37,493 bases of DNA from Lachnospiraceae bacterium C10 (GCA_900100095.1 FMTN01000030.1:1-37493); one strand, 5' to 3'. Positions 14,936 through 24,993 are shown, counted from the stretch's first letter. Notes: generated by a model from the sequence alone, not told the origin. Made by a program: numbers and translations.

Positions 14936-15856
14936 TCACTCCATTGGAACCTTCGCCTTAAGCACCAGTTCCGTCAGCAACCTGTCAATTTTCTCCCCTT
15001 GAATCTTTGCCTCCGCCGTCAACGCCAGACGATGGTGCAACACATTCCCTGCAACCGCTTTGATGTCATCCGGAATCACATAATCCCTTTCCTCAATATA
15101 GGCCTTTCCTCTTGCGGCTGACACAAGTGCCAGGTAGGCTCTTGGACTGGCTCCCATCACAAGCTTATCGCAGGTTCTTGTAAGTGCGATAATATCCCTT
15201 GCGTACTGCAGGATATTATCCTTCACATAAATCTCTTTGACTTCCTCCCGCATCCGAAGCAGATCCTTTGCCTCGAGCATCGGTTTAACGGTCTGTTCCA
15301 TCTTCCCGTCCAGATAATTTCTCGCCATTTTAAGTTCGCTGTCATGATCCGGATATCCGATCACAAGCCGCATCATAAAGCGATCCAGCTGTGCCTCCGG
15401 AAGTGGATAGGTTCCAAGACAATCCATGGGATTTTGTGTTGCCAGTACGACAAAGGGCTGAGGCAGCAGATACACCGTTCCATCCACCGTCACCTGTCCC
15501 TCCGCCATGGCCTCCAAGAGACTGGCCTGGGTTTTCGGTGACGTACGATTGATCTCATCCGCCAGAATAATCTGGTGCATGATAGCACCCGGCCGATAGT
15601 TAAATTCCCCTGTTTTCATATTGTAGATGGATATTCCGACGATATCCCCCGGCAGGGTGTCGGGTGTAAACTGAATCCTTCCAAAATCACAATCCAGAAG
15701 GGAGGCGATGGTACGAACCAGCGTTGTCTTGCCAACCCCCGGCACATCCTCCAGTAGAATATGCCCCCCTGTCAGCATACAAATCAATACATTTTCAACG
15801 ACCTCTTCTTTTCCCAGAAACGTCTCTGAGATTCTCTCCCGTAATTCTGTTATCAT
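14936..15856 (-). CDS. MoxR-type AAA+ ATPase
   Basis: The 306-residue product carries Walker A (EDVPGVGKTTLV), Walker B (ILADEINR), the pore-facing LEAMAEGQVTVDG segment and sensor 1 (LATQNPMD..G.YPLPEAQLDRF), all diagnostic of the MoxR branch. These ATPases act as chaperone-like remodelling factors. Its operon partners are the DUF58 and transglutaminase-like membrane proteins. Start at ATG 15856 is supported by AGGGGG 6 nt upstream; a longer frame to 15898 lacks such a site. Confidence 0.92.
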   Translation of the reverse strand: MITELRERISETFLGKEEVVENVLICMLTGGHILLEDVPGVGKTTLVRTIASLLDCDFGRIQFTPDTLPGDIVGISIYNMKTGEFNYRPGAIMHQIILADEINRTSPKTQASLLEAMAEGQVTVDGTVYLLPQPFVVLATQNPMDCLGTYPLPEAQLDRFMMRLVIGYPDHDSELKMARNYLDGKMEQTVKPMLEAKDLLRMREEVKEIYVKDNILQYARDIIALTRTCDKLVMGASPRAYLALVSAARGKAYIEERDYVIPDDIKAVAGNVLHHRLALTAEAKIQGEKIDRLLTELVLKAKVPME

Positions 15857-15884
15857 TTTCTTCCCCCTAAAAGTAAAAAAATGC

Positions 15885-15912
15885 TTGCTTTTTCTCAAGA
15901 ATATGGTAATAT
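15885..15912 (+). promoter_or_regulatory. Promoter of tRNA-Pro
   Basis: TTGCTT (15885-15890), a 16-nt spacer and TAATAT (15907-15912), about 38 bp before the tRNA gene, divergent from the MoxR operon. Confidence 0.5.
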
Positions 15913-15949
15913 ATTATCTGTTGCGGCGCTAAGCGCCTTTATAATAGAT

Positions 15950-16023
15950 CGGGGTGTGGCTCAGCTTGGTAGAGCGCCTGGTTTGGGACCAGGAAGTCGC
16001 AGGTTCGAATCCTGTCACCCCGA
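15950..16023 (+). tRNA. tRNA-Pro (anticodon TGG)
   Basis: The 74-nt gene has the acceptor stem CGGGGTG/CACCCCG, D-loop AGCTTGGTA, anticodon stem CCTGG/CCAGG with loop TTTGGGA (anticodon TGG), T-loop TTCGAAT and A discriminator. CCA is not encoded. Confidence 0.95.
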
Positions 16024-16028
16024 CGGTT

Positions 16029-16062
16029 AACCCGATAATCTTTTGATTATCGGGTTTTTTTC
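16029..16062 (+). terminator. Terminator of tRNA-Pro
   Basis: AACCCGATAATC (16029-16040), a tttt loop and the exact complement (16045-16056) followed by a T-run. It overlaps the last codons of the convergent GGDEF gene. Confidence 0.85.
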
Positions 16063-19000
16063 TTTTCTTTCATTTGCTGATGCATCTTCTCTTTCATGAT
16101 GTACATCCGCTGGTCAGCTTCTATCACAAGAGGATTGATCTCATCTCCTGCTCCGCTGCTGTATTTCATGCCGATGGCAACACTCAGACCTTCCTTTTCA
16201 AAAGCCTTTAGAAGTCTGTCACAGAAGGTATTTGCCTCCTCCCGGTCTCTTACCAAAGTTACAATAAGGAATTCATCTCCGCCCATTCGGAAGACATATT
16301 CAGATCCCGCCAGGCTGCTCATAACATTTGCTGCCGCCCGGATCAGTGCATCCCCTGCCTTATGTCCCTGTGTATCGTTTACCTCCTTTAATCCGTTCAC
16401 ATCCGCATAGATGATGGCTGCCGGACTTGTGACTTTATGATTCGCCTGAAGTTCATTATATGCTCTACGATTCATGACGCCCGTCAGATCATCACGCTTG
16501 CTGACACTATCCAGCTGCTGCATGATATCCCGGTTCTTCATAAGAATATCGATGAAGCGCATCATGGTTCGAAGGAACAGACCGCCGCCATAGAAGCTTT
16601 CCTCGGAAGGATTAATAATTCCCATGATTCCAAGGATTTCGTCTTCCTGACGAATCGGAAATGCAATGGCACTGTCCGTCTTTTCATCCTTCAGATATTG
16701 ATATAAAAACGGCAAATCCTCCCGAATCAGCTCAAGCTTTTTTACTTTAAACTCATTGGAAAAGGAGAAAACCTCCCGCATCGTATGTCTTACTTCCGCC
16801 GGCAAATCCATCATACGGGCCATGCGACCGGATCCATAATTGGCATCCCACACATAGGTATTCGTCATCTTATCATGGATGTTTCCTTCAAAAATAAATG
16901 TCTTACGGGCCTTTAATGCAAAGTTGATCCGCTCTAAAAGCTTTCGGATTCCCATATTCGGATCCGATTCCCGAAGAGCAATACTGATCACATCATTGGC
17001 CACCATCTCGTGATAGGACATGGCCTGCCACTTTTCCATGGAAGAATCCGACAGACAGCTTCCAACCGTGCAATGCACCGGCTTGCCGTCATACATGGCC
17101 ATTGTGTCACAAAGTTTGTAATCCTTCCCGACGAGTGGATTGTGATAATTCCATTCGTAGACTCTTTTCCTGCGAATAATGGAATTGGTACATACCTCAC
17201 ACGGACTCTTCTCCCCGGCTATAACTTCAAAGCATTTCTTCCCCTCGTAATCCCGGCGGCTCGAAAGGTTAAGATCCTTCATCCCTGCATAGTTCACATA
17301 CAGCAGTTCATAGGTATCGGGATCGGAAAGATATATCCGGTTCTCCATCTCGTCAAACTTCTCTAATTCCAGAGAAACCATCTGCCGATGCTTTCGTCCA
17401 TTCTTTCTCAGATCTTCCTGCATTGACAGCTTTGTCTGCAGCATCAGGATAAACCGGTCGAAAGAATCCACCTCCGCACCGCTCGCCTGCACGCTTTGTG
17501 CAAAAAAGGTACACGGATATCCCCGCAACGAGTGGATGCTGTTGATTTCATCGCAGAGCTGCATTCTGAAATCTGTAACCTTCTGTTCATCCTCTGTCTG
17601 CAACAGGAAAAGGAAGCGGCTGAGGTCGATTCTTGCCTGCACCACATTAACAGCACATACTTCCTTGAGTCTTTCGGTTAAGATCGGCAGAATCTCATTC
17701 ACCTTTTCCGAGCCGTACTTTTCATACATTTCCTTCAACTCCGGAATATCGATCAGAATCGCATAGAACTGCTGCCGATCCGAATGAAGACTCTTGTAAA
17801 ATTCATTTCCCGTCACGGTGGCGCCGAATAAATTCAGCCATCCCGTGTCTCCATCAAGATGGACAAGGCTGTCTGCCCGGGTCATCTCCTTATTAAGAGG
17901 ATTTTCATCCCAGAAATAACCGAACATTCCATCCACACTGCCATCGCGATAGAACGGGAAAAGGTTTACGATAATGCTGTGTATGACACCGTCTGAAACA
18001 CAGAGATCCATCTGGTTGCGTAAGGTTTCCCCCTTATGAAGGACAGCACGTTCCATCGCCTGAAATTTCTTCGCATGCACATGGAGCTGAAAATCCTCGG
18101 ATTTCTTTCCAATGATCTCACTAGCATCACGGATTCCGAAGAAATCCATGAAGGCCCGGCTTACTGTTATAAAATGTCCGTCCCGATCCTTGGCAAAAAA
18201 CCGGACCGGACTTCGCTTCAAAAGCTCATCCCAGAGATGCGTGTCCTTTTGCGCCGGAGTATTTTCCACGTCCTCCATCTCCTGGGTACGAAGTACCATG
18301 CGGCGGAGTGCTGCCAAATGATCATCAAAGTATTCCAGTGCCGCATCCTTCGCACACAGCATAAGACTGTCGGTGGCATCCTTTAGAATCAAGACGGTAA
18401 TATCCTTCCATTTAAAATCGCCATTCGACTGCCGGATGCGAAACCAGTTACAGTAAGATGCTTTTTTATTCTTTTCAAAAAAATCCTCAGTCAGAAAGCC
18501 GCTGATATAATCCCGGAAACGTGCCCTGTCATCTGCATAGACTCTCGTTTCAATAAAAGAATCCATGTAGGATATCATGCCATGCTGCTCTTTTCCAACC
18601 TGCTCCACATTGGAAACATCTTCCAGGATGACGAAACGATCCTCTTTAGGAGTAATCTGTACCACAAAGGAATACAACGTAATCAGATTCCGGATCATCA
18701 TATCCAGTTCCGCGGAATCATCGGACTTGTCTTCAAAGGTAATATTCTCAAGGCTCGCCTTGATCAGATACCGTTCCTGCACGCCTGAGATCGTACTGGC
18801 TTTCAGACGAAGCTTCTTACCGTTGTCAACATAGTAAAGTGCCAGCTCGTCCCGACAGGAAATCACCTTCTTCGTAAATTCCTGAAACTTCCGGAACATG
18901 GCATAGTTCGGCTGATCGATAATCGCATTCAGCTCTTTTTCTTCACGCCCGCCGATGCTTGCAAGAACCTCCTGATATGCCGGATTGGCATAAATCATCT

Positions 19001-20384
19001 GAAGAGGTGTGCCCTCTGTCTCAAAGATTGCAATCGGTATATCGGTAATGACATTGATCTGCCCTGCTTTCTCATAGAGATGCGCTTCTACACGGCTCTC
19101 CGCTTCGATACCGCTCTCCTGCAGATGTTCCCGCAGCAGATCGATGGGTTGCGGCCGTCCGTAATAATAACCCTGAATCTTTTCACAACCGATCTCCCGG
19201 AGGAAATCAACATGTTCCTGTGTCTCTGCGCCCTCAGCCAGGGTATGGATGCCCAGCTTCTTGGCCATATCCACAATGGTTCGTATGATCTGCTTCCCCT
19301 TTTCATCCAGATTCCGAAGGAAAAGCATATCGATCTTAAGTTCATCAAACATGAACTCTTTTAACAGGTTCAAGGAGGAATATCCGCTTCCGAAGTCATC
19401 CATCCAGACACAGTAGCCCGCATCGTGGAACTTACGCAAGGCATCCATGACCAGAGGCTTGTTGGACATTAAAATGGACTCGGTGATTTCAACACATAAA
19501 TATTCCCTCTGCAGGGCATATTTCTGAATGGTCATCTCCAGTTCTTCAAACAGGTTCCCGGCAAAGAAATCCGCTCGTGAGATGTTGAAGGAGACCGGCA
19601 CCACCGGCAGATTCTGATCCAGCGACTCCCTTAACATGCGCCCCGTTTCACGGATGACATGCAAATCCAGCTTATAAATCAGGTTAGCCTCCTCCAGAAC
19701 AGGAATGAACATGGCAGGCGTCAACAGCCCCCTCTCCGGATCGACCCACCGAGTCAACGCTTCCATACTGGAGAGCTTTCCATTCAACGCACGGATCACG
19801 GGCTGAAAATACACCTGAACATAACCTTTTGCGATTGCCTGATCCAGATTCTCAATAATGTAGAGATTCCGCTCCAGGGCCTCCTTCAATTCATCGCTGT
19901 AGTAAACATAATATTTCTCAGCATTTTTCTTCAGGGCGTCACAGGCGATTTTAGCCTGATCACAGAGCAGCTGCCCTTCCAATTCCCGATCGACAATGCG
20001 AATTCCTGTATGAATCCGAAGATTTTCTTTGGTACAGAATTCGTAGATGACCGTAAGGATCTCCTCCAGATCCTCCCGCTTCGTCAACGCAACAAAGTGA
20101 TCTCCGGAAAATCTGGCAATCCTCTCTCCCGGGAACTGCGTACGTAACATGTCTGCAAAGGCCTTAAGAAACTGGTCCCCGACTTCTGTTCCGAAGGTCA
20201 TATTATATAATTTAAAATTCTGAATGTTAAAGTATACAACAGAAAAATGACAATCCTCTTCTTTCGATTGCTCCTTCCCTACGATCTCATCCAGGAATCG
20301 AAGAAAGCTTATCCGACCCATCAAGCCGGTCAAATCGTCTAAATCCGTTGTTTCGAAAGTCATATCGTCCGCCTGTTTAATCAT
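16047..20384 (-). CDS. Giant c-di-GMP signalling protein with EAL and GGDEF domains
   Basis: The 1445-residue protein is built, in order, of a degenerate GGDEF (FSGDHF at about 93), an EAL phosphodiesterase (about 170-430), several PAS-like domains (about 450-880), a second GGDEF-like remnant (about 890-1010), a PAS-like part with PCEVC (about 1030-1130), a GAF-like part (about 1135-1270) and a C-terminal GGDEF with intact FRMGGDEF. The EAL domain keeps its key residues: MEALTRW, EITESI, DDFGSGYSSL, EGAETQE and QGYYYGRP. It may thus both break and make c-di-GMP, with the PAS/GAF part sensing. No membrane helices are seen, so it is cytoplasmic. No RxxD inhibition site precedes the final GGDEF. 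AGGAG precedes the ATG, and it follows the M42 gene by 21 bp. Confidence 0.92.
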   Translation of the reverse strand: MIKQADDMTFETTDLDDLTGLMGRISFLRFLDEIVGKEQSKEEDCHFSVVYFNIQNFKLYNMTFGTEVGDQFLKAFADMLRTQFPGERIARFSGDHFVALTKREDLEEILTVIYEFCTKENLRIHTGIRIVDRELEGQLLCDQAKIACDALKKNAEKYYVYYSDELKEALERNLYIIENLDQAIAKGYVQVYFQPVIRALNGKLSSMEALTRWVDPERGLLTPAMFIPVLEEANLIYKLDLHVIRETGRMLRESLDQNLPVVPVSFNISRADFFAGNLFEELEMTIQKYALQREYLCVEITESILMSNKPLVMDALRKFHDAGYCVWMDDFGSGYSSLNLLKEFMFDELKIDMLFLRNLDEKGKQIIRTIVDMAKKLGIHTLAEGAETQEHVDFLREIGCEKIQGYYYGRPQPIDLLREHLQESGIEAESRVEAHLYEKAGQINVITDIPIAIFETEGTPLQMIYANPAYQEVLASIGGREEKELNAIIDQPNYAMFRKFQEFTKKVISCRDELALYYVDNGKKLRLKASTISGVQERYLIKASLENITFEDKSDDSAELDMMIRNLITLYSFVVQITPKEDRFVILEDVSNVEQVGKEQHGMISYMDSFIETRVYADDRARFRDYISGFLTEDFFEKNKKASYCNWFRIRQSNGDFKWKDITVLILKDATDSLMLCAKDAALEYFDDHLAALRRMVLRTQEMEDVENTPAQKDTHLWDELLKRSPVRFFAKDRDGHFITVSRAFMDFFGIRDASEIIGKKSEDFQLHVHAKKFQAMERAVLHKGETLRNQMDLCVSDGVIHSIIVNLFPFYRDGSVDGMFGYFWDENPLNKEMTRADSLVHLDGDTGWLNLFGATVTGNEFYKSLHSDRQQFYAILIDIPELKEMYEKYGSEKVNEILPILTERLKEVCAVNVVQARIDLSRFLFLLQTEDEQKVTDFRMQLCDEINSIHSLRGYPCTFFAQSVQASGAEVDSFDRFILMLQTKLSMQEDLRKNGRKHRQMVSLELEKFDEMENRIYLSDPDTYELLYVNYAGMKDLNLSSRRDYEGKKCFEVIAGEKSPCEVCTNSIIRRKRVYEWNYHNPLVGKDYKLCDTMAMYDGKPVHCTVGSCLSDSSMEKWQAMSYHEMVANDVISIALRESDPNMGIRKLLERINFALKARKTFIFEGNIHDKMTNTYVWDANYGSGRMARMMDLPAEVRHTMREVFSFSNEFKVKKLELIREDLPFLYQYLKDEKTDSAIAFPIRQEDEILGIMGIINPSEESFYGGGLFLRTMMRFIDILMKNRDIMQQLDSVSKRDDLTGVMNRRAYNELQANHKVTSPAAIIYADVNGLKEVNDTQGHKAGDALIRAAANVMSSLAGSEYVFRMGGDEFLIVTLVRDREEANTFCDRLLKAFEKEGLSVAIGMKYSSGAGDEINPLVIEADQRMYIMKEKMHQQMKEKKKTR

Positions 20385-20405
20385 AAGCGTCTCCTAATGA
20401 AACTG

Positions 20406-21425
20406 TTATTCAGCAATATATGAAATCAAAAGTTCGAATGTGTTACGAACGCCCTCTTTATGTGATCTCTCATAATTATGTGATGCATATACACCCGGTC
20501 CAATCAGCCCATGACGGATATCATATCCGGCGCGTACCGTAGTCTCCACATCGGATCCGTAATGCGGATACACATCGATGGCATAAGAAAGATTCTTTGC
20601 CTTAGCCCGCTCAGACAATTCTGTCACCATGTCGTAATTGTACGGACCGCCGGAATCCTTCGCACAGATGGAAACCATCTGCTCGGTGCATCCGAGATCA
20701 TCTCCCACACAACCCATATCAACAGAAAGCATATCCTCCGTATCCTCCGGAATATGGGATCCACCGAAACCGACTTCCTCCAGTACGGTAAAGATGATGG
20801 TCACCTTCCGTGTCAGTGTCACGTTCTGTTCCTTAACATACTTCGCAAGACCTAACAGAATGCTTGCAGAAAGCTTGTCATCCAGGAAACGGGACTTGAT
20901 ATATCCGCTTTCTGTTACAACAGTTCTTGGATCCATGGCAATAATATCTCCCGTCTGGATGCCAAGCTCCAATACTTCCTCTTTACTGCTCACATTCTCA
21001 TCGAGCAGAATCTCCATATTCTTCTCTTCTGTCTTCACCGGTTCATCTGCCACATGGCTTGACGGCTCAGTATTAAGAACCACACCGGTGTAGACACGAC
21101 CGTCTCTTGTAAATACCTGGCAGTTCTCTCCATCCGCTGTCGGCCACTGATGTCCGCCAATGGTTGTAGGCTTTAATCGGCCATTCTCCTTGATGGAACG
21201 AACCATAGCCCCTAAGGTGTCGATATGAGCGGCAAGAACAAGAGGATGCTCCTGACCTCCCAAAACGCATACCACATTGCCCTTACGGTTCTGTGTCGGC
21301 TCATAACCCATATCCCGCAGGGTACGAAGAATATACTCCTCTGCATTGGCGGTAAAGCCTGACGGGCTGGCAATTGCTGTCAGATTTGTAAGCTGCTCTA
21401 AAATGTAATCCATGTACTGTGTCAT
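20406..21425 (-). CDS. M42 family aminopeptidase
   Basis: This 339-residue co-catalytic metallopeptidase has the metal ligands and catalytic residues in AAHIDTLGAM (about 65-75), SRFLDDKLSAS (about 180), TVLEEVGFGG (Glu-Glu, about 215), SVDMGCVGDD (about 232) and the C-terminal ASHNYERSH. Family members form large TET-like complexes that trim N-terminal residues (often Glu/Asp or Leu) from peptides in the cytoplasm; older names include glucanase M. AAAGGA precedes the ATG. It is sandwiched between two c-di-GMP proteins on the same strand, with 39-bp and 21-bp gaps. The partnership is probably only transcriptional. Confidence 0.92.
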   Translation of the reverse strand: MTQYMDYILEQLTNLTAIASPSGFTANAEEYILRTLRDMGYEPTQNRKGNVVCVLGGQEHPLVLAAHIDTLGAMVRSIKENGRLKPTTIGGHQWPTADGENCQVFTRDGRVYTGVVLNTEPSSHVADEPVKTEEKNMEILLDENVSSKEEVLELGIQTGDIIAMDPRTVVTESGYIKSRFLDDKLSASILLGLAKYVKEQNVTLTRKVTIIFTVLEEVGFGGSHIPEDTEDMLSVDMGCVGDDLGCTEQMVSICAKDSGGPYNYDMVTELSERAKAKNLSYAIDVYPHYGSDVETTVRAGYDIRHGLIGPGVYASHNYERSHKEGVRNTFELLISYIAE

Positions 21426-21464
21426 TTTCTGTCCTTTCTAGTGTGTCAATGCAACCGGAAGGTA

Positions 21465-23378
21465 TTACTTTTCCTCCGGCTCAACAATCCATGGTGTTTC
21501 ACTGTATTTTTTAATAAAAGCCAAAAATTCCCGTTCCGGTATCGGTCTCGAGAAAAAATAGCCCTGAATGTAATTGACCCCCAGACCGGTCATCGTATCA
21601 TACTGTTCTCTTGTCTCTACACCTTCACTCACGATGGAAAGTCCCATATCGCGAATCATCTTGATAACGCCATTCATCAAAAACCGTGTCTTCTCGTTAT
21701 AAAAATATCCCAGAGTAAAGGACCGGTCAAATTTCACAATGGACGCCGGCATCTCCGAGATATAATCGAGATTGGATCTTCCGGTTCCAAAATCATCCAG
21801 CGAGAAGGTAAATCCAAGGCTCTTGAGCTTACGCATATTGGCCAGAAGCGTCTTCGTCGCCGAAGAACCTGCGGTCTCTGTAATCTCCAGATTAATCATC
21901 TTCGGATCTATATCATAATCCAGTGCGATGCGATGGAACTGGTCGGCCAGATCCTCCTGTTCACACTGTGCAACAGACAGGTTCACCTCAATGTAGTGCA
22001 GACCATAGCGCTGCGGCTTCTGATCCCGGATACACTGGCAGACACTGCGGTATACGTATTCTCCGATTCTGAGAATCATGCCGTTCTCTTCCGCAATCGG
22101 GATGAAGAGGGTCGGCGGAACCAGCCGGCCGTTCCGGTCACGAATACGAACCAGCGCCTCTGCTGATGTAAAACTCTGGTCTGCGATATTATAAATCGGC
22201 TGATAATAAATTTCCAAACGATCATGATCCAGGGCATAGGTAATCATCTCCCGGATGTCCTGATATTCTCTTACCCTGCTGACTGCAATCTTATCAACGA
22301 CGATAACATCCTTCTTATCCAGTTCCGACATGAAATAGTTCCGGAATTCGAAGGCATCGTCGGCACTGCTTGCCAGTGTGCTGTCCGGATAGATGATGTA
22401 ATTAAGCTTCATGGGAATTTCCCGTCCATCCGGAAGAGAAATCATATCGTTAAATTCCTGCCGGATTTCTTCAAAAGCACAATTCTGCTCTTCCCGGGAG
22501 AGAAAGATCATGGTAAAACTGCTGGAACTGCCCCGGAAAATCAAAGCCGGCCGGTAGCGTTTCAGCATCCGCACCATCGCAAGATGGATCTGCCGCTCCG
22601 TTGCCAGATCAAGTCCATGGCTCCGGTATTGCATGAAAATATCCATGGAGGAAAAAAAGATACCCTGTTCAAACAGATCCTGCATATATTCCATCAGAGC
22701 ATGTGAGGAAAAGACTCCCGTGGAACGGTCAATAAAGGCCTCTGAGTTCTCAAGCTCGGAATATAAAATTACAACCCCTAACGCCATGGCCAGACTGACA
22801 AGCAGCAAATCCTGACGGACAAACTGGACGATCGCAAAGAAAATCCAGATTCCCTGCCATACCAGAATCGCCTTACGACGCTTGGCAGAAATTCTCTCGG
22901 AGTAAACAAAACAAGTGGAAATCGTCGAAATGATGTAAAAAATAGCAAAGACATAGGTCACAAGACAGGCCGGACCATAGGTGTAGACAATTCTTCCCTT
23001 TTGAACATAATGAATCGGAAGAACAACAATCCCTGCTACTGCAATAGCAAAAGTTACAATATAAAAGACCCTGGTATGCCGTTTGACATGCCCAAGGAAA
23101 TATTCCTCTGCAGAATATATAAGTCCTACAAAACTGCCTGCCACCAGCGCGACAATATAAGCCTTACATACCAGTATAACCAGCCATTCCCCGAGCCGCC
23201 GGCTCTCGGAAATCGCAATAACAGAGGCAATATCAAGAATCAAAGTAACCACTGTGGTGGCAATAAGCAGGTAAAAAATCTTACGGCCACGAAGCATCAG
23301 ATTCTTCTGTATCACTGAGAAAAAAAGAACGACGAGTACCATACAAAGTGCCGCCGTTTGTACTTGTATATTATACAT
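21465..23378 (-). CDS. Membrane-anchored EAL-domain c-di-GMP phosphodiesterase
   Basis: The 637-residue protein begins with about seven membrane helices (residues 1-215). A degenerate GGDEF-like part follows (about 220-370, starting DRSTGVFSSHALMEYM, without GGDEF) and then an EAL domain (about 385-630). The catalytic set is present: EALVRIRD, EITETA, DDFGTGRSNLDYI, VKFDRSF, EGVETREQ and QGYFFSRPIP. It should hydrolyse c-di-GMP in response to a signal at the membrane. AGAAGGA lies 7 nt before the ATG. It is the first gene of a set of three with the M42 peptidase and the giant EAL/GGDEF protein. Confidence 0.92.
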   Translation of the reverse strand: MYNIQVQTAALCMVLVVLFFSVIQKNLMLRGRKIFYLLIATTVVTLILDIASVIAISESRRLGEWLVILVCKAYIVALVAGSFVGLIYSAEEYFLGHVKRHTRVFYIVTFAIAVAGIVVLPIHYVQKGRIVYTYGPACLVTYVFAIFYIISTISTCFVYSERISAKRRKAILVWQGIWIFFAIVQFVRQDLLLVSLAMALGVVILYSELENSEAFIDRSTGVFSSHALMEYMQDLFEQGIFFSSMDIFMQYRSHGLDLATERQIHLAMVRMLKRYRPALIFRGSSSSFTMIFLSREEQNCAFEEIRQEFNDMISLPDGREIPMKLNYIIYPDSTLASSADDAFEFRNYFMSELDKKDVIVVDKIAVSRVREYQDIREMITYALDHDRLEIYYQPIYNIADQSFTSAEALVRIRDRNGRLVPPTLFIPIAEENGMILRIGEYVYRSVCQCIRDQKPQRYGLHYIEVNLSVAQCEQEDLADQFHRIALDYDIDPKMINLEITETAGSSATKTLLANMRKLKSLGFTFSLDDFGTGRSNLDYISEMPASIVKFDRSFTLGYFYNEKTRFLMNGVIKMIRDMGLSIVSEGVETREQYDTMTGLGVNYIQGYFFSRPIPEREFLAFIKKYSETPWIVEPEEK

Positions 23379-23450
23379 ATGAATTCCTTCTCACAATTCA
23401 AGTCTCGCTCGTTTTTAATATTATATAACATGAGTCTAAGTTTTTCATCA

Positions 23451-23487
23451 AAAAAAGCGGATGACTTCCACAGCCGGAAGTCATCCA
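23451..23487 (-). terminator. Terminator of the secreted transglutaminase-like gene
   Basis: An 11-bp stem GGATGACTTCC/GGAAGTCATCC with a 6-nt loop is followed on the minus strand by GC and seven T's, about 20 bp past the stop codon at 23509. Confidence 0.85.
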
Positions 23488-23508
23488 CTTCGATATCATT
23501 TGCTTCTG

Positions 23509-24927
23509 TTATGCCACCTTCAATGCCTTCTTCCCTGTCCAAGGGGAGTACATGCATTTGCCGTTATGGAAACGGTAGGAACGAATCTGAACCTTGTAGA
23601 CCGCTTTTTTCTTAAGGGATGTCACAACCTTTTTCAAATCACCGCTGGTCACGGAAGAAACCTGGCGCATTGCGGAACCGTGGGTCAGACGGATCTGGTA
23701 CCCATCGATAAACCCACTCCTTTTGGCTGATACAACCATCTTGCCGGAGCCCTTCTTCTTCAGGCTTACGCTCACCGGCTTTTTCAATGCCCGGGTCACA
23801 ATATCGGTTCCATACAGCTGATGGAAGGATCCGGTGTTATAACTCGCCTTGAAAGTTGTAACCGCTTTCGGACGCTGCAGCTTCGTATACATCGCCATAG
23901 GAACATGTGTATCCACCTCAGCAGGGTCGTTCTTTAATTCTGCAAGATAGGCATCCACGAAAACCACACGGATCTCCGGAACATTCAGGTAGAAATCGGA
24001 GTGACCGTATTCCTGAAGGTCATCATCCCAGGTGCAGTCCACAACATACCACTTCCCGCCGAGAAGAATTTCATTCCATGCATGTGTCTGACTCAGGACA
24101 CAGATCGTCGGGATTCCGAGATAATTCATGATGGCGGAGAAGCCCTGTGAATAGCCTGCACACACCGTCTTGTTCAAAAGGAAGGTGCTCGCAATACACT
24201 GGTCATAATCATTCGCCTCATAGTCCACCTCTGCAATCAGCTTGTCGTGAACGATCTTCTCCTTCTCATAGGCACTTTTCCCGCCTGCAGCCGCATTGAT
24301 ATAGGTCTGAATCTTCGCCTTGATCTGTTCTGCCGCCGCTACACGTGCACTTCCCGTAGCATAGTTGTCAAAGATACATACAATCAGATACCCCTTCCCC
24401 AGAACGCTATGCAGATAATCCACAAAGAAGAACTGAGGATTCTCATACAGGAAGACATAAAATACCGTCTTCAGATCCGAATCCGAATATCCGTGAAGAT
24501 ATACTTCGGAATAATGTCTGCCCCGTACCGCTTCCGCATCTAATCCGGAACTTGTCAGATATATATTCAGGGATGCATACAGGATATCATAGATCTCTCT
24601 CTGTTTTTTCGTCAGATACTGATAATAGTATCTGCTGGCATAACGATCCCAGGTCGAAGCCGCCGCAGCCTTCTTCCCTGCGGCTTTACTGCCCTTTTTA
24701 AGGGCGCGCTTTTTCTGCAATGCATTCAGGATCTCTTCGCCGCCGGATGCCGGATGTTTCAAATCTCCCTTCGGAAAGTCAAAAGACCGCAGCTCCTTTT
24801 CCGGGAGCACTTCCCTGCTCTTCGCCACCGCTTCGATTCCACCCGCCGGAAGGATCGAAGGAAACGCCGACAGCAAGGTTACAACCACAAGTGTAGCTGC
24901 CAAAATGTTCGATAATACTCGCTTCAT
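23509..24927 (-). CDS. Secreted transglutaminase-like protein
   Basis: The 472-residue product has an N-terminal signal sequence (MKRVLSNILAATLVVVTLLS, cleavage near AVAKS), a variable region, and a transglutaminase/cysteine-protease-like core. The triad is Cys in NKTVCAGYSQGF, His in QTHAWNEILL and Asp in GKWYVVDCTWDD. A C-terminal fibronectin III-like module (GYQIRLTHGS.., VYKVQIRSYR.., SPWTGKKALKV) follows, as in other surface proteins of Lachnospiraceae. It is probably exported and may act on cell wall or host or food peptides; the substrate is unknown. AAAAGGAG precedes the ATG, and terminators on both sides make it a single-gene unit. Confidence 0.85.
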   Translation of the reverse strand: MKRVLSNILAATLVVVTLLSAFPSILPAGGIEAVAKSREVLPEKELRSFDFPKGDLKHPASGGEEILNALQKKRALKKGSKAAGKKAAAASTWDRYASRYYYQYLTKKQREIYDILYASLNIYLTSSGLDAEAVRGRHYSEVYLHGYSDSDLKTVFYVFLYENPQFFFVDYLHSVLGKGYLIVCIFDNYATGSARVAAAEQIKAKIQTYINAAAGGKSAYEKEKIVHDKLIAEVDYEANDYDQCIASTFLLNKTVCAGYSQGFSAIMNYLGIPTICVLSQTHAWNEILLGGKWYVVDCTWDDDLQEYGHSDFYLNVPEIRVVFVDAYLAELKNDPAEVDTHVPMAMYTKLQRPKAVTTFKASYNTGSFHQLYGTDIVTRALKKPVSVSLKKKGSGKMVVSAKRSGFIDGYQIRLTHGSAMRQVSSVTSGDLKKVVTSLKKKAVYKVQIRSYRFHNGKCMYSPWTGKKALKVA

Positions 24928-24941
24928 ATATTCTCCTTTTC

Positions 24942-24973
24942 AAAAAAACAGTCTCTGCCATCGACAGAAACTC
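24942..24973 (-). terminator. Terminator of the ABC/two-component operon
   Basis: On the minus strand an 8-bp stem AGTTTCTG/CAGAGACT with a 7-nt loop is followed by G and seven T's, about 20 bp after the response regulator stop codon. Confidence 0.75.
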
Positions 24974-24993
24974 ATGGGGAAATTATATCACAC

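Noticed and set aside
21441-22166. Plus-strand ORF of 241 codons
   Set aside because: It is antisense to the EAL gene, whose catalytic motifs are all in place.
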